Assembly: GCA_030620095.1 (NCBI GenBank) | Contig: JAUTXW010002098.1 | Coordinates: forward strand, 333,460-397,459 | DNA: 64,000 bases | Direction: 5' to 3' | Source of the DNA: Kuschelorhynchus macadamiae | Taxonomy: Eukaryota; Arthropoda; Insecta; Coleoptera; Curculionidae | In this document: in pieces, positions 44,910-56,625 of the stretch | How positions within the stretch are numbered: position 1 is the first letter of the stretch | Layout of the letters: each line of letters begins with the position of its first letter | Program-made: the position numbers and the translations under genes | Notes under the pieces: generated by a model | Seen by the model: the letters and a program-made list of their open reading frames with translations, nothing else | The model's database searches: none | Told to the model about the DNA's origin: nothing

Positions 44910-45410
44910 TACAGGGTGTCTAGGTGTCAGGGTAAAAGTTTAGAAGCTTTTTTTTCTTATGATAACCAAATGAACATCGCAAATCTCTCAAAAAATAACT
45001 ACATGTGTTTTTTTTAATGGAATACTGGTATATTTTTTCATACTGTCCGGACTAATTTGCTGTAGGTAAATGGCATATTACAGTACTAGGTCGTTACCTA
45101 ACAGTGCCTCTAATTTTGTCTAGTGAGAAGTCATTTTGACAGAAAAAAAGGTTTGCCATATTAAACAAGTGACAGGCAGCTAGAATCAAGATTTTTATGC
45201 CATCATCCGAGTTGATCACGACATTATGGTGAAGGCATATCTATTTACGACTATATCAAATAATATTGAAGTGCTAAAAGGCAGAATTACCCAGTCTATC
45301 AATTCAATATCCCAAAAGAAATCAGAAACTCCTTCAGATATCTAAGGAATCAGTTAGAAAAATGGATTCGAATAGGGCGGCGGAAATTTTTGAATTTTGA
45401 TGTTTTTATC
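44910..45410 (+). mobile_element. Deleted mariner-type element abutting the previous one
   Basis: At 44910 a TA is followed by CAGGGTGTCTAGGTGTCAGG, so a second element begins exactly where the previous one ends and shares the same TA. At about 45235-45405 a DD41D-type C-terminus remains (LFTTISNNIEVLKGRITQSI, and an LEKWIRIGRR-like block in another frame). The catalytic core is missing. The right end is not defined. Confidence 0.55.
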
Positions 45411-45577
45411 GTACAGCTTAGTTTAGTTTTTTATCTTAATTAAATGTTTGTATTATTTAAAAATTACACTTGAATAAGACCTATTACAATTATTTAATTA
45501 ATTGTGATAACGACTATTTTACATCAGTGGCGGCTCAGGGTTAACTTTTCAGGGGGGTCAATATATATATATATATA

Positions 45578-48535
45578 CCGGGTGTCAACGATATCGTTTT
45601 ACACGATGCCATTCAATTGCTTTTTAGGTTAGGATTTTTTTATTTGGGTTAACGAAATATGGTATTAAGACACATATTTTTCATGAAAAAACAATTGAAT
45701 ATTACTGCCAGTTTTTCCGATATCAGAACCAAGTTAAGAATTTCAAATGGAAGATAGAGCTTAGAATTACCTTTTCAATGACATATCACACGTTATATTT
45801 TTTTTCAAAATGGCGGACCAGGAAGCGCTTTTTCAAAATTCAATATGGCGGTCGTTTCCCGATACCGATGAAATTTTTGTTTAACAAATTATTAAAATAT
45901 CAAACAAAATCGGGTTTTCAATGGATTTTAATCAAATTTAAAATCAAATTTTTAATTTATCACAAAATGGGATAAGTTTAATTTTTTCTCTAAAATGTGA
46001 ACTTTTTCTTAAATTTTCTCAAAGATTTTAAATAGAAAGTTGTATTTATTAAATATTAGTATTAAAGTATATCTTATTAGCTACACGAAACCGCATAACA
46101 AGCCGTATTTTTGCTTTTTGTTTCAGAAAAAATTGACAAAACCTTGCCGATATACATTTTTCCTAATACATAACATGAAACAAACACACACATATTATTA
46201 ATCAGAAAATCCTGGAATATTTTTTATTGTTTATTGATAAGTAATTTTGTATTATTTTGACATTTTATGACTGTTGTCTTATTTTAGGAAAGCGAGAAAA
46301 AGCACAAGTAGTATTAATTTTATTTTAACTAAGATAAGTAGGCCTTGGAAACAATTGCATAGGGATGCCATTATAATTTTCATTAGATTTAACCAGAAAC
46401 GTCAAAAGTACTGTTTTGTATCGACATTTCTGATAACTTTCGTTACATTTTTACACTGAGAAGTGGTTCTAGTTAGTTTTAAAAATAAATATTATGGTTT
46501 ATTCAAGAGAACATCAAATTGACATGCTCCTTATTTATGGGGAATGTCGCAAAAATTCAAGGGACACAGAGAGATTATACCAGGAACGCTTTCCGAATCG
46601 TGACGCTCCTTCACATGCATATTATCCTTGGCTAGTACAACATTTAAAAAATGAAAATAATGGTGGTGTCCATGCTAATGGCAATGATGGTTTCGTAGTA
46701 AGCGGAGAAGTGGAAACAAACGTTTTAGCGTACATCGAGTATGACCGTACAGCTTCCCTTCGTGAATTAGGCAAACAGTGCAATACGTCCCATGAAAGCG
46801 CCAGAAAAATTTTAAAGAAACACGGGTTTAAATCGTTTAAGTATCAAATTCACCACCACCTATTTGAAAATGACTTCTAAAGACGACTTATTTATTGCAA
46901 TTGGTTTTTAGATAATTATAGAATAAGTCCTGTGTTTCATCATAAGATTATTTTTTCGGACGAATCAAGGTTTACTAATCTAGGGATGTTTAATAGAAAT
47001 AATTTTCGTTATTGGGCAAAGGAAAATCAAAGATTAGTAAGAGAAGGTGCCTTCCAGGAAAGTTTTGGAGTTAACTTTTGGTTAGGCGTTGTAGGACTAA
47101 GCGTTATTGGTCCAATATTATTCCATCAGCCTTTAACTGGCGAGATGTATTTGGACTTTCTCGAAAATGAAATTGAACATTTTATAAATAATTTGCAGCA
47201 AAATGATGATTTAGTTTACCAACAAGATGGTTAGGTCGCCTGACCTAACCCCGCTTGATTTTTCTATATGGAGTCATCTGAAAGAAAAAGTGTATGCAAC
47301 TCCTGTAATATCGTTGGAAATGTTAGAAAATAGAATAAGACGAGCAGTTGAGAGTATCTCAGAACAGCATTTACGAAACCTGCTCGCGGAAAATGTTGAG
47401 AGAGTTACACTATGCCAAGAACAAGGCGGACAGCGCATAGAACATTTAATTGAGTGACTTTTGTATTAATGGTGAAAGCTTGATTTTAAATTAGCATTAA
47501 ACCCAATAAAAACCCCCATATTTGTTTATTATTTCTACCTATAAATCAAAAATATCTTCGGTGTTAGAAAATGGCCGCCATATTGAATTTTGAACAAAAG
47601 CTTCCTGGTCCTCCATTTCGAAAAAAAATCAACTTGTGATATGTCAATGTAAAGGGAATTCTAAGTTCTATCAAACTGTGTGAAAAAATATACAGGGTTC
47701 TTTTTAAACTTTTTGACTTAGGTCTAGGTATTTCCGGAAAAACCGAAAGCCTACCGGTAAAATAAAATTAATACTACTTGTGAATTTTTCTCGATTTCCT
47801 AAAATAAGACAGCAAAAATCATAAAATGTCAAAATAATACAAAATTGCTTATCAATAAAAAATATTCCGAAATTTACTGATTAATAATATGTGTGTGTGG
47901 GTGTGGGTGTTTCATGTTATGTATTACGAAAAATGTATATCGGCAGAGTTTCGTCAATTTTTTCTCAAACAAAAAGCAAAAATACGGCTTGTTATGCGGT
48001 TTCGTGTAGCTAATAAGATATACTTTAATACTAATATTTAATAAATACAACTTTCTATTTAAAATCTTTGAGAAAATTTAAGAATAAGTTCACATTTTAG
48101 AGAAAAAATTAAACTTATCCCATTTTGTGATAAATTAAAAATTTGATTTTAAATTTGATTAAAATCCATTGAAAACCCAATTTTGTTTAATATTTTAATA
48201 ATTTGTTAAACAAAAATTTCATCGGTATCGGGAAACGACCGCCATATTGAATTTTGAAAAAGCGCTTCCTGGTCCGCCGTTTTGAAAAAAAATATAAAGA
48301 GTGATATGTCATTGAAAAGGTAATTCTAAGCTCTATCAAACTATGTAAAATAATATACAGGGTTCCATTTGAAATTCTTAACTTGGTTCTGATATGGGAA
48401 AAACTGGCAGTAATATTCAATTGTTTTTTCATGAAAAATATGTGTCTTAATACCATATTTCGTTAACCCAAATAAAAAAATCCTAACCTAAAAAGCAATT
48501 GAATGGCATCGTGTAAAACGATATCGTTGACACCC

Positions 48536-48537
<2 letters not shown>
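45578..48537 (+). mobile_element. DD41D element with ~750-780-bp terminal inverted repeats
   Basis: It is 2,960 bp, starting CCGGGTGTCAACGATATCG and ending in the complement CGATATCGTTGACACCCGG, with TA at 45576-45577 and 48538-48539. The inverted match runs from 45578 to about 46329 on the left and from about 47758 to 48537 on the right, so roughly half the element is TIR. The right side also holds an older, diverged direct copy of the subterminal part (47560-47710 resembling 48235-48365: CCGCCATATTGAATTTTGAA, ATACAGGGTTC). A transposase pseudogene lies between. It is nested in the hAT element around it. Confidence 0.9.
46494..47457 (+). pseudogene. DD41D transposase with catalytic-core deletion
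   Basis: ATG 46494 opens MVYSREHQIDMLLIYGECRK, followed by ERFPNRDAPSHAYYPWLVQH and TASLRELGKQCNTSHESARK (paired HTH). One stop and frameshift lie at about 46878. Then IIFSDESRFTNLGMFNRNNF (46950-47005) has the first catalytic Asp. FGVNFWLGVVGLSVIGPI follows. DDLVYQQDG at about 47206-47232 has the second Asp. Right after this a deletion of roughly 30 codons joins it to RSPDLTPLDFSIWSHLKEK (third Asp). The C-terminus ends QGGQRIEHLIE at 47457. It is otherwise well preserved. Confidence 0.85.
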
Positions 48538-48585
<48 letters not shown>

Positions 48586-49357
48586 CATACACCTAACTTC
48601 CTAATTATTATACAGACTCATCTCAATAAATCAAATCACATATCCAGTCACATAAATCGTGCATATTTTTAATAAAATAACAATTTACTTTATTGTTTTT
48701 GTCTTTACTTGTATGCCGAATTTTAAGTTCCGGCAAAAGTCGACATCTGGCCTTAAATTCGAGACATTTCTTCAAGTTTAGCTCACTGGCGGCTTTTGAA
48801 GTCTTAAGATTCTAAACCACAATGGCTACCATTATTTAAAACATTAATTTTTTCAATTAGTTTAAACCACAAAACCAACAAACAAGTCTTGAAAATAAAA
48901 TAAATTCTATAAAAATACGTAATCATAACCACAACCTATCCCACGATACACATTAAACGCATCAACTGACAAAATGTTTGAGTTTCCGCGGCGCGGCTGT
49001 TAACCCAAACTTTGCCAACGTAAGCCGTATATTAGCTATGCGCCCCTATGCGAATCCAATCGGGAACACTCGGGAAAAAACTCGCATCCGTTTATAACCA
49101 CGAGGACATCGTGGGCCGCCAGCCTCGTGGTCCAACGAAAGGAAACCTTCAGAGATCGCTGTGCGAGGCATCAACAGTGCGACTGCCGCGGAATCAACAT
49201 GAACATTCAACGAGTTTACACGCTTAGGATAATAGAAGAAATTTCCAAATTTAAAAGAAATTGAAAAAGTATCAATTATTTATTATTTTCTGTTTGGAAA
49301 TATTTATTGGGGGTCATTGACCAATGACCTAATGGAGGAGCCACCACCGTTTTACAT

Positions 49358-50214
49358 TAAATGATAATTATTTCATGAAATAAAGACATTGACAAATACG
49401 TCGTTAAATATCATAATGATTTTAGAAACTAGGTACTTTGATGAAAGGTACAGTGTATTAAACAAACATAATAAGTCGTGAAGTAATTTTAGTATTTAAA
49501 CATTTTTCCTCACAGATTTATTAAATTGCATATTTAATAACCACTGCAATATTAGTTTTTAAGTTAAAATAGACCATTTTATTTTTGGGATATATCAAAT
49601 ATATATAATAGTTGTTTTAGCCAAATTAAATTTTCATTTTCAATATTTCCAGCCCTCAAATCGACATACATTGTAAATATTACTCAAATTTAATATATCC
49701 GTTTCATTATTGCGTAGGTTTAGTATTTCTCTCTCGCTTGGTCTTTAAATGTTTAATTTAGTTTAGTTCGGGAATATATTTTTAAATCACATCAATACTG
49801 AATGATGTAACATCTGACAGAGTAGAAACCTCAATAATAAAATTCTAGAAATATTTCCCCTGGGGATTGATTCGATATTATCTCATCCACCTATAACTGG
49901 AATGATGTAACTTGATTAGGAAAAGAAAATATAAGCCAACGTTAGTTACCTTCTTTGCTTTTATTATTTACCAGTTGGAAATCATGAATTTCTAATCAGA
50001 AACCTAAGAACATATTGAGATATTTAGACGGCACGTCCAAAGTAGGCCACAAGATTAACGCTTCTTATGCTTTATACTTAATTTTATCTCATATTTTAAT
50101 GATTTTTTTCGATGTCAAGTAAATTAAATAAAGTTGAATACAGAAAGAAATTTCTATTCAGGCTTAATTAGGTTTATATTTTTGAGACGATTGATGCTGC
50201 AAAAGAAGTAAAGG
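49358..50214. other. No gene recognised
   Basis: AT-rich sequence after the hAT element. No ORF with motifs, RNA gene or clear repeat was seen. Confidence 0.45.
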
Positions 50215-51720
50215 GCCTTTTTACTTCCCTCGTAAAAAAAAGTATTGTAATCCTGATAAAATCGCTTGTCCCGATTGTATTCTTGAAATGTTAAAAAAAT
50301 TGCTTTTAAAAAACTACTTATCCAATTTATCTCAAATTTTATACAAACATCAAGTATTATCAAGAAATCAATTGACAACATTTTAGTATGACTCCAAGAT
50401 GGCGGAAAAAAATGGCGGCTTGTAAAAAATTTAAAAGTGAAATAAAATCTGCTTCAGTACCTCCAACTCGTCGTTCTCATTCTATTTCATTGCCCATTCC
50501 AATTTCGATCCAGGCAAAAAAATCTGTTTTCTATAGTGCCAAAACCGTATTTAATCACCTGTCATTAGTCATCAGGCAAATTTGGAGTGAACAACTTTTT
50601 AACAAAAAACTTGTTTTTAATTGTTCGGCCATTTTACAGTGTGGCTGAATATTTTCAGGAACACTTTTAAGTTCCTTAATATTTTATTTCTATCGTTTGT
50701 GTTACTTTTTTATTATATTTGAGTGTTAGAAAACTGGCTTTATACCTTTATATGTACTTATATGTGTATGTATATATGTATATGTGTGTGTATGGTTATA
50801 TGTGTTTCAATATGTAATATTATTGACATTTTTTATAAATTTTCCTTTTATTATTATCATATAGGTTTATGTGTAAGTATCTTTCGAATTATTTATTGCA
50901 GTTATTATCATATTGTATACTTGCCCCTTAAAACTGAAAAATGTAATTTCATCTAGTTTATATTTTGTATATAATAATATTGAGATTAAGCTATTATCAT
51001 TTTTATTTTATTTTGTATTTTCTTTTGAAGCAGCTTTGTCAATGTGATTTTATTAACATTGTGGTACTAATTCAAGATGGACGAACAGAATGGCGGCCAA
51101 ATAAAATATTTGTAATCGTGAAAAAGCCACCCCTCTCTCTTCACGTTTTAGCGTCCCTAGATGTCAACAAATATGTTTTATCAATTCTGTCGGTCCGCCT
51201 CTGTCGGTCTGTCTATCGGTCCGCGGCATTTTTTAAAGACTTACTGGGTTGACTTCAAATTTTGACCAAAAATTGAGGGTCGTATAGGGATGACCTGTTA
51301 ATATTTTGGTAAAAATCCAATATGGCGAAACAAAATGGCGGCCTAGTGAAATGTTAAAGTTATTAATTAAAAAGTGCTTATCCAATTTATGTCAAATTTT
51401 GTACAAACATCAAAGTACTATGTTGGAATCAACTGTTAAAATTTTGGTACGAATCTAAGATGGTGGAACAAAATAACGGCTTAATAAAAGATTTAAACAT
51501 TCAGCCTGAAAAATTTACTTAACCGTTAGATTTCAAATTGTGTGACATAACTAATTGTGGTATAGGGGTCAACTAATAAAATTGTAGTACTAATTCAAGA
51601 TGGTCAAACAATAAGTGAAATGTTAAAAAAATATTATTAAAAAACTACTTAACCAATGTATCTCAAATTTTGCACAAAAATCAAAATATTAATAAATAGT
51701 AAAAAATATGTTAATAATGT
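50215..51720 (+). repeat. R-family modular repeat (forward)
   Basis: The outer end TTTTTACTTCCCTCGTAAAA is at 50218. Units with AAGATGGCGGAAAAAAATGG, CAAATTTTATACAAACATCA and similar blocks follow. An unrelated segment at about 50640-51050 (TGTATGTATATATGTATATG-rich) interrupts. A second outer-type block starts near 51115 (TCACGTTTTAGCGTCCCTAG, then TCTGTCGGTCTGTCTATCGG). Units continue to about 51715. Short ORFs in it are chance translations. Confidence 0.65.
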
Positions 51721-52160
51721 TATTTTTTTATGTTGGCAGAGATATGCAGGGAAATGTTTTTTTTTCTCAAAAACGAAGCAAGATATGAAAAAAGGCGGGA
51801 ACAAATGGTTGCACTTTTTATTGCTTAACCTAAAATAAATAATAGCCTATTTTGTGTTTTTCTATAAATATCAATTATGTTACTTTCAGCGATCCACTAA
51901 AGTGGATAATTATAATCTTATTACGTTTAAATAAGCCCCTTACAATTTCAAGCAGACGTGCCTGGTTTCGTAAAAATCTGTATGTATATCATGTTTCTCG
52001 GCTTCATTAGGAAAAACTAAATTATCTCGCTTACAAACTTGTTTCCATTTTGATATTTATCAAAAAATATGGCAACAAATAAACCTAGCGACCAACCAAA
52101 CCGTTAAAAAAGAATAAAGTTAATGTTATTAAAAATACAGATCGCTTAGAAATTAATGAT
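51721..52160. other. No gene recognised
   Basis: AT-rich. Nothing assignable between the R-family block and the LINE remnant that follows. Confidence 0.4.
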
Positions 52161-53400
52161 GATCTTCAAAAAGCGCAACTATTTAACAATTTCTCCCACT
52201 CCTCCTCCAGAAAACATTAAAAAAAACACATATATGTCGTTTTTTTGTAAAACCTGTTGAACTGACAATGCACTCATTAAGAGTAATAACTCTCTAATGA
52301 TTCAGCATTTGGGGCAGATCAATTCCCACCCAATGCGAAAGTGTTAAAATCGGTACATCAGCATCTATTAGCACCTTATTAATGACTGGAAATCTTCTAT
52401 TATAATTCCAGTTTTTAAAAACAGGTGATGAGACAAATGCTTCAAACTAGAGACATATTTCATTAATCAGTTACATCGCAAAAATGTATTATTAAAATGT
52501 CGACTGCTAGCATTTCTGAAAAAAATAACTTCAGTTATTAATCAACTGAATAACTACAAAAATACATAGCCGTCTTAATTGATCTAGCAAAAGCATTCGA
52601 CACGGTCTGGCACATAATTTTACTAAACAAACTATTATATGCCAGTGTGAGAAGTAAAGGATAGGGACTATTCAAATCTTACTTACAAAAGCCTAAAAAA
52701 AGTAGTAATTAATAAATCAGTTAGTTCTCCAAGCACTAGGTACTCAAATGGTGCTTCCTGATTTACGTAAACAAAATAGGAAATGTATTCATTCCAGGAA
52801 TAGTCATCTCATATGAAAATGACACCGCAATTTGATTATCAGCAAATAAATGGAACGAGGTGCGTAGGTAGGCGATGAAATGCTTTAGGATAGTGCAACG
52901 CTGGTTAAGCTCTGATCTGCTAGTTTTAAATATTTTTAGAAAAAATCATTACTTTCTCAGTCATATCAGGCCAACCACCTATACAAAGTAGGTTTTGTCA
53001 TATACGACCCTAAATGTGATGTGCCTGATATAATCTGCCAGTATTCTTTCATTTAAAAGTACCAAACCAAATATCTGGGCATTGTTTTAGACCAGCATCT
53101 TCGATAAACAGAACAAATAATCGAAACCAAAAAAGATTAGAAAAATATATTATCGATTTTAACAGCTATGGAACATTTTGAGACCCAAGTTATTGAAAAA
53201 AGTTTACCTGTCATTAGTAAAGTCACTAGTACGTATATGGTACTAATATATTAATAACATGCCGACAAAGCTTTTGTATAAATAATCCGATATCCTTAAT
53301 CTCCATAGTCTTTATGTCCACGCTTGCCTTAATGTTTTGTAAAAGTCAAGTCACATCCCCCGCTTTTCCCCTATTTTCACACTGGTTTAAAAATCTAAAT
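52161..53400 (+). pseudogene. LINE RT remnant
   Basis: The best block is IAVLIDLAKAFDTVWH at about 52567-52612 (RT block 3). A ISYENDTAI stretch near 52805-52835 replaces the usual FADDTAI. RIVQRWLSSDLLVLNI at 52895-52940 and YQTKYLGIVLDQHLR at 53060-53105 are the following blocks. It has stops throughout and no endonuclease. Assigned to jockey/CR1-type LINEs by block style. Confidence 0.6.
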
Positions 53401-54476
53401 AAAAAAAAATCGGTAAATTTCCTTTACCCGGAATTTCACTCGTTATGAATGTTTCCTTTTATTAGGAACAGTGAAGTGTGAACCTAACCTAACCAATTTA
53501 GTTCAGTACATAGTTATTTAGGAACACATATATACTGTATTTTAAACTTTTAATTGGACGCCATTTTGTTCCAATATATTGGATCCCTACCAATCCCTAC
53601 CAGTTTCTATCTACGCCACACATGATTTTGGGCACAACTTAAAATGAATTCAATAAGTAGTTCTTACACTAACATACACCGCGATTTTGTTACGTCATGT
53701 TGAATTCGCACCAGTTTATCTTTATATCATATTTAATTTTTCTCCAAAATACAGTCAATTGAATAAGAAGATTATTTTACGTTATTTTTTAACAAGTTAT
53801 TTGGCCGCCGTTTTGTTCTGCTATCTTGAATTGGTAACACAACGTTACCAACTTATCTCTATATCACACTTAATGCTTGCACAAAATTTGAAATTAATCT
53901 AATAAGTAGTTTTTTTTCAAACTGATTTTTTACATATTTTATTAGCTCGCCATTTTGTTTTGGTATCTTATATTCATAACAAAATGTTACCAGTTTATTC
54001 TTATGTAACACTAGATTTTTTTGCAAAATTTGAGGTAAATTGAATGATTTTTTTAATAACACTTTTTTAACGTTCATATTTTACGCGAAGATATGTAAAA
54101 CTTGCTAGGGCGATTTTTCTCAGATTACAAACATTTTATTTGGCCGCCATTTTGTTTCGTCATCCTGCATTAGTACCACAGTTTTACTAGTTCGTCTCTA
54201 TACTATTACTATTAAGTAGTTTTTCAGGCTGAATTTTTTAATTTTATTAAGCCGCCATTTTGTTCCGCCATCTTGGATTCGTACCAAAATTTTCTCTGTT
54301 GATTCCTACATAATACTTGATTTTTGTGATAAATTGAGTAAGCACTTTCTTAGTAATAGTTTTTTAACATTTCATTAGGCCGCCGTTTTGTTTTGCCATA
54401 TTGGATTTTTACCAAAATGTTACCAAGTCATCCCTTTCTTCAAATTTCCGTCTAAAATTAAGGGCCATGCATGCGG

Positions 54477-54477
<1 letters not shown>
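53401..54477 (-). repeat. R-family modular repeat (reverse)
   Basis: The inner-end block ATCGGTAAATTTCCTTTACC is at 53410. About seven units follow, with GCCATTTTGTTC recurring at 53563, 53800, 53946, 54141, 54241 and 54378 (or close variants). Near 54436 orientation switches to a forward block CTTCAAATTTCCGTCTAAAA and GGGCCATGCATGC, which leads into a (TA)n array, as at 13.3 kb. Confidence 0.7.
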
Positions 54478-54532
<55 letters not shown>

Positions 54533-55220
54533 TAGCTGACCCGGCAAACGTTGTTTTGCCATACACAATAGGAAATGTTTTTAAAAGTATCTGACACTAT
54601 AAGTGTGTGGGAATTTGAAAGAGTAATGAAGCGTTGTAGACAATTGAAGCATACTTTATTTAAGTTAATATAGTAATCTTTATTAAAATAACAAATATAT
54701 TAAATTACAGATTTTGATAGCTTGACACTACTACTAATTATTATGGCATTTAAAAAATAAACAAAGGTTATTCTCTCAGCGCAATGGAGTGTACAATATT
54801 TTTGGTCAGTCCGTCTATTACGGTTCATGAGATATAGCCTGGTGACAGACGGACGGACGGACAGCAGACTCTTAGTAATAGGGTTCCCGTTTTTATCCTT
54901 TGGGTACGGAACCCTAAAAACCGCTGTCGATGGAATAGCTACTTCAACATCATAAAACCCCTTCATAAAATAAATTTATCTTGAATTTTTTGTTCAATTG
55001 CAAAGTGAGTCCTAAAATTGAAATTAACACTCTTATCTCCTTCAAAAGTTAACGTTTAAAACAGATAATTTGGATACATTTTATTTAGCAAAACAACTGT
55101 CATTTCAACAACATTTCATTAGGCCGCCGTTTTGTTTTGCCATATTGGATTTTTACCAAAATGTTACCAAGTCATCCCTTTCTTCAAATTTCCGTCTAAA
55201 ATTAAGGGCCATGCATGCGG

Positions 55221-55274
<54 letters not shown>

Positions 55275-55843
55275 TAGCTGACCCGGCAAACGTTGTTTTG
55301 CCATACACAATAGGAAATGTTTTTAAAAGTATCTGACACTATAAGTGTGTGGGAATTTGAAAGAGTAATGAAGCGTTGTAGACAATTGAAGCATACTTTA
55401 TTTAAGTTAATATAGTAATCTTTATTAAAATAACAAATATATTAAATTACAGATTTTGATAGCTTGACACTACTACTAATTATTATGGCATTTAAAAAAT
55501 AAACAAAGGTTATTCTCTCAGCGCAATGGAGTGTACAATATTTTTGGTCAGTCCGTCTATTACGGTTCATGAGATATAGCCTGGTGACAGACGGACGGAC
55601 GGACAGCAGACTCTTAGTAATAGGGTTCCCGTTTTTACCCTTTGGGTACGGAACCCTAAAAACCGCTGTCGATGGCATAGCTACTTCAATATCATAAAAC
55701 CCCTTCATAAAATAAATTTATCTTGAATTTTTTGTTCAATTGCAAAGTGAGTCCTAAAATTGAAATTAACACTCTTATCTCCTTCAAAAGTTAACGTTTA
55801 AAACAGATAATTTGGATACATTTTATTTAGCAAAACAACTGTC
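54366..55843. repeat. Recent 744-bp tandem duplication
   Basis: Copy 1 runs 54366-55101 and copy 2 runs 55110-55843 (offset 744). Each contains an R-family unit, a (TA)n array (54479-54531, 55222-55273), the CTAGCTGACCCGGCAAACG block and a GGGTTCCGTACCC-type region. Only a handful of substitutions separate them, and an 8-base filler lies at the junction. The duplication is therefore young. Confidence 0.93.
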
Positions 55844-56612
55844 CATCACTTTATTTCCACAAAATGTTAAAGTATAATAAATTACATACCTTTAAAGTAA
55901 GGGCGTTGTTGGCACAAAATAAATGTCTATTATTAATTATTAACTGAACTGAAGTAAATTAACTTGAGAGGCGTATCAGTCGAGACACAATTAAAACAAA
56001 AAAACTATATTAAAAACAAAACAATACAGGTTTCATCCTGTCTGAGTACTCCGTAGAGTTGATTTGATACTTGCGCAGGCGCGTATAACCCGTGTATGTG
56101 GGGTTGCGGTTGCGTTGCTGTACGGGAAATTCAATTCAAAATGATTTATTTATGCGGGACCGCCAGCTAAATCAATAAATATTTTTAATAACATAAAAGA
56201 ACAAAAATAATTTTCTTTAAAAAAAAACCTGAAACTAAATATGTAATACCCGATTTTTAAGGAAATATAAATAAAAAAAAAGTAGTTTACAACGGGACTC
56301 GAAAATATTGTAAATAACGTGAATAATACAAAAATAGCTATTAAAAAATAGGGGTTGATGGTAGAAGGGTGAAAATTTAGGGTTGTATGTATTTTTTAAT
56401 GCTGAATCGTGAAAAAATAAAAACAATTTTGTCCAAAAATTAAAAAAAAAATTTTTGGGGTGAACCATCCTTGATTTTTAGGGGTGTGAAAAATAGATGT
56501 TGGCCAATTCTCAGATCTACCCAATAAGCACAGAAACTTTTATGAAAATCGGTTTAGCCGTTTCGGAGGAGTTTGGTAACAAACACCGTGACACGAGAAT
56601 TTTATATATTAG
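54532..56612. mobile_element. Widespread arthropod repeat (CTAGCTGACCCGG ends)
   Basis: Left-end block ACTAGCTGACCCGGCAAACG at 54531 and again at 55274. Internal minus-strand block GGGTTCCGTACCCAAAGG with CGTCCGTCCGTCTGTCACC. Right-end block GCCGTTTCGGAGGAGTTTGG, then AACACCGTGACACGAGAATT and TATATATTAG at 56558-56612. I know all three blocks as recurring parts of repeats in many insect genomes, but cannot assign a transposon class from this copy. No protein is encoded; ORFs in it are chance. Confidence 0.6.
55845..56500. other. Non-coding interior of the repeat
   Basis: No gene. A GC-richer patch at 56060-56115 (TTGCGCAGGCGCGTATAACC) occurs between AT-rich stretches. It probably belongs to the surrounding repeat, because its right-end block follows at 56500-56612. 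Confidence 0.4.
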
Positions 56613-56625
56613 AAGATATATAGAG

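Larger units (their letters stand above)
45525..49349. mobile_element. Non-autonomous hAT element with perfect 8-bp TSD
   Basis: Left end CAGTGGCGGCTCAGGG at 45525, right end GGAGGAGCCACCACCG at 49349 (inverted: CGGTGGTGGCTCC). TTTTACAT flanks both (45517-45524 and 49350-49357), a perfect 8-bp target duplication as hAT transposases make. Inside is a DD41D element (45578-48537) that landed in a TA run. Without it the hAT is about 860 bp and has no transposase, so it moved in trans. The right part (48590-49320) is non-coding, with a GC-richer patch at 49010-49190. Confidence 0.85.

Noticed and set aside
54700..55708. Two 88-codon minus-strand ORFs, nearly identical
   Set aside because: They translate the GGGTTCCGTACCC/CGTCCGTCCGTCTGTC repeat block, which recurs in many genomes as non-coding DNA. 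Their pairing is due to the 744-bp duplication.
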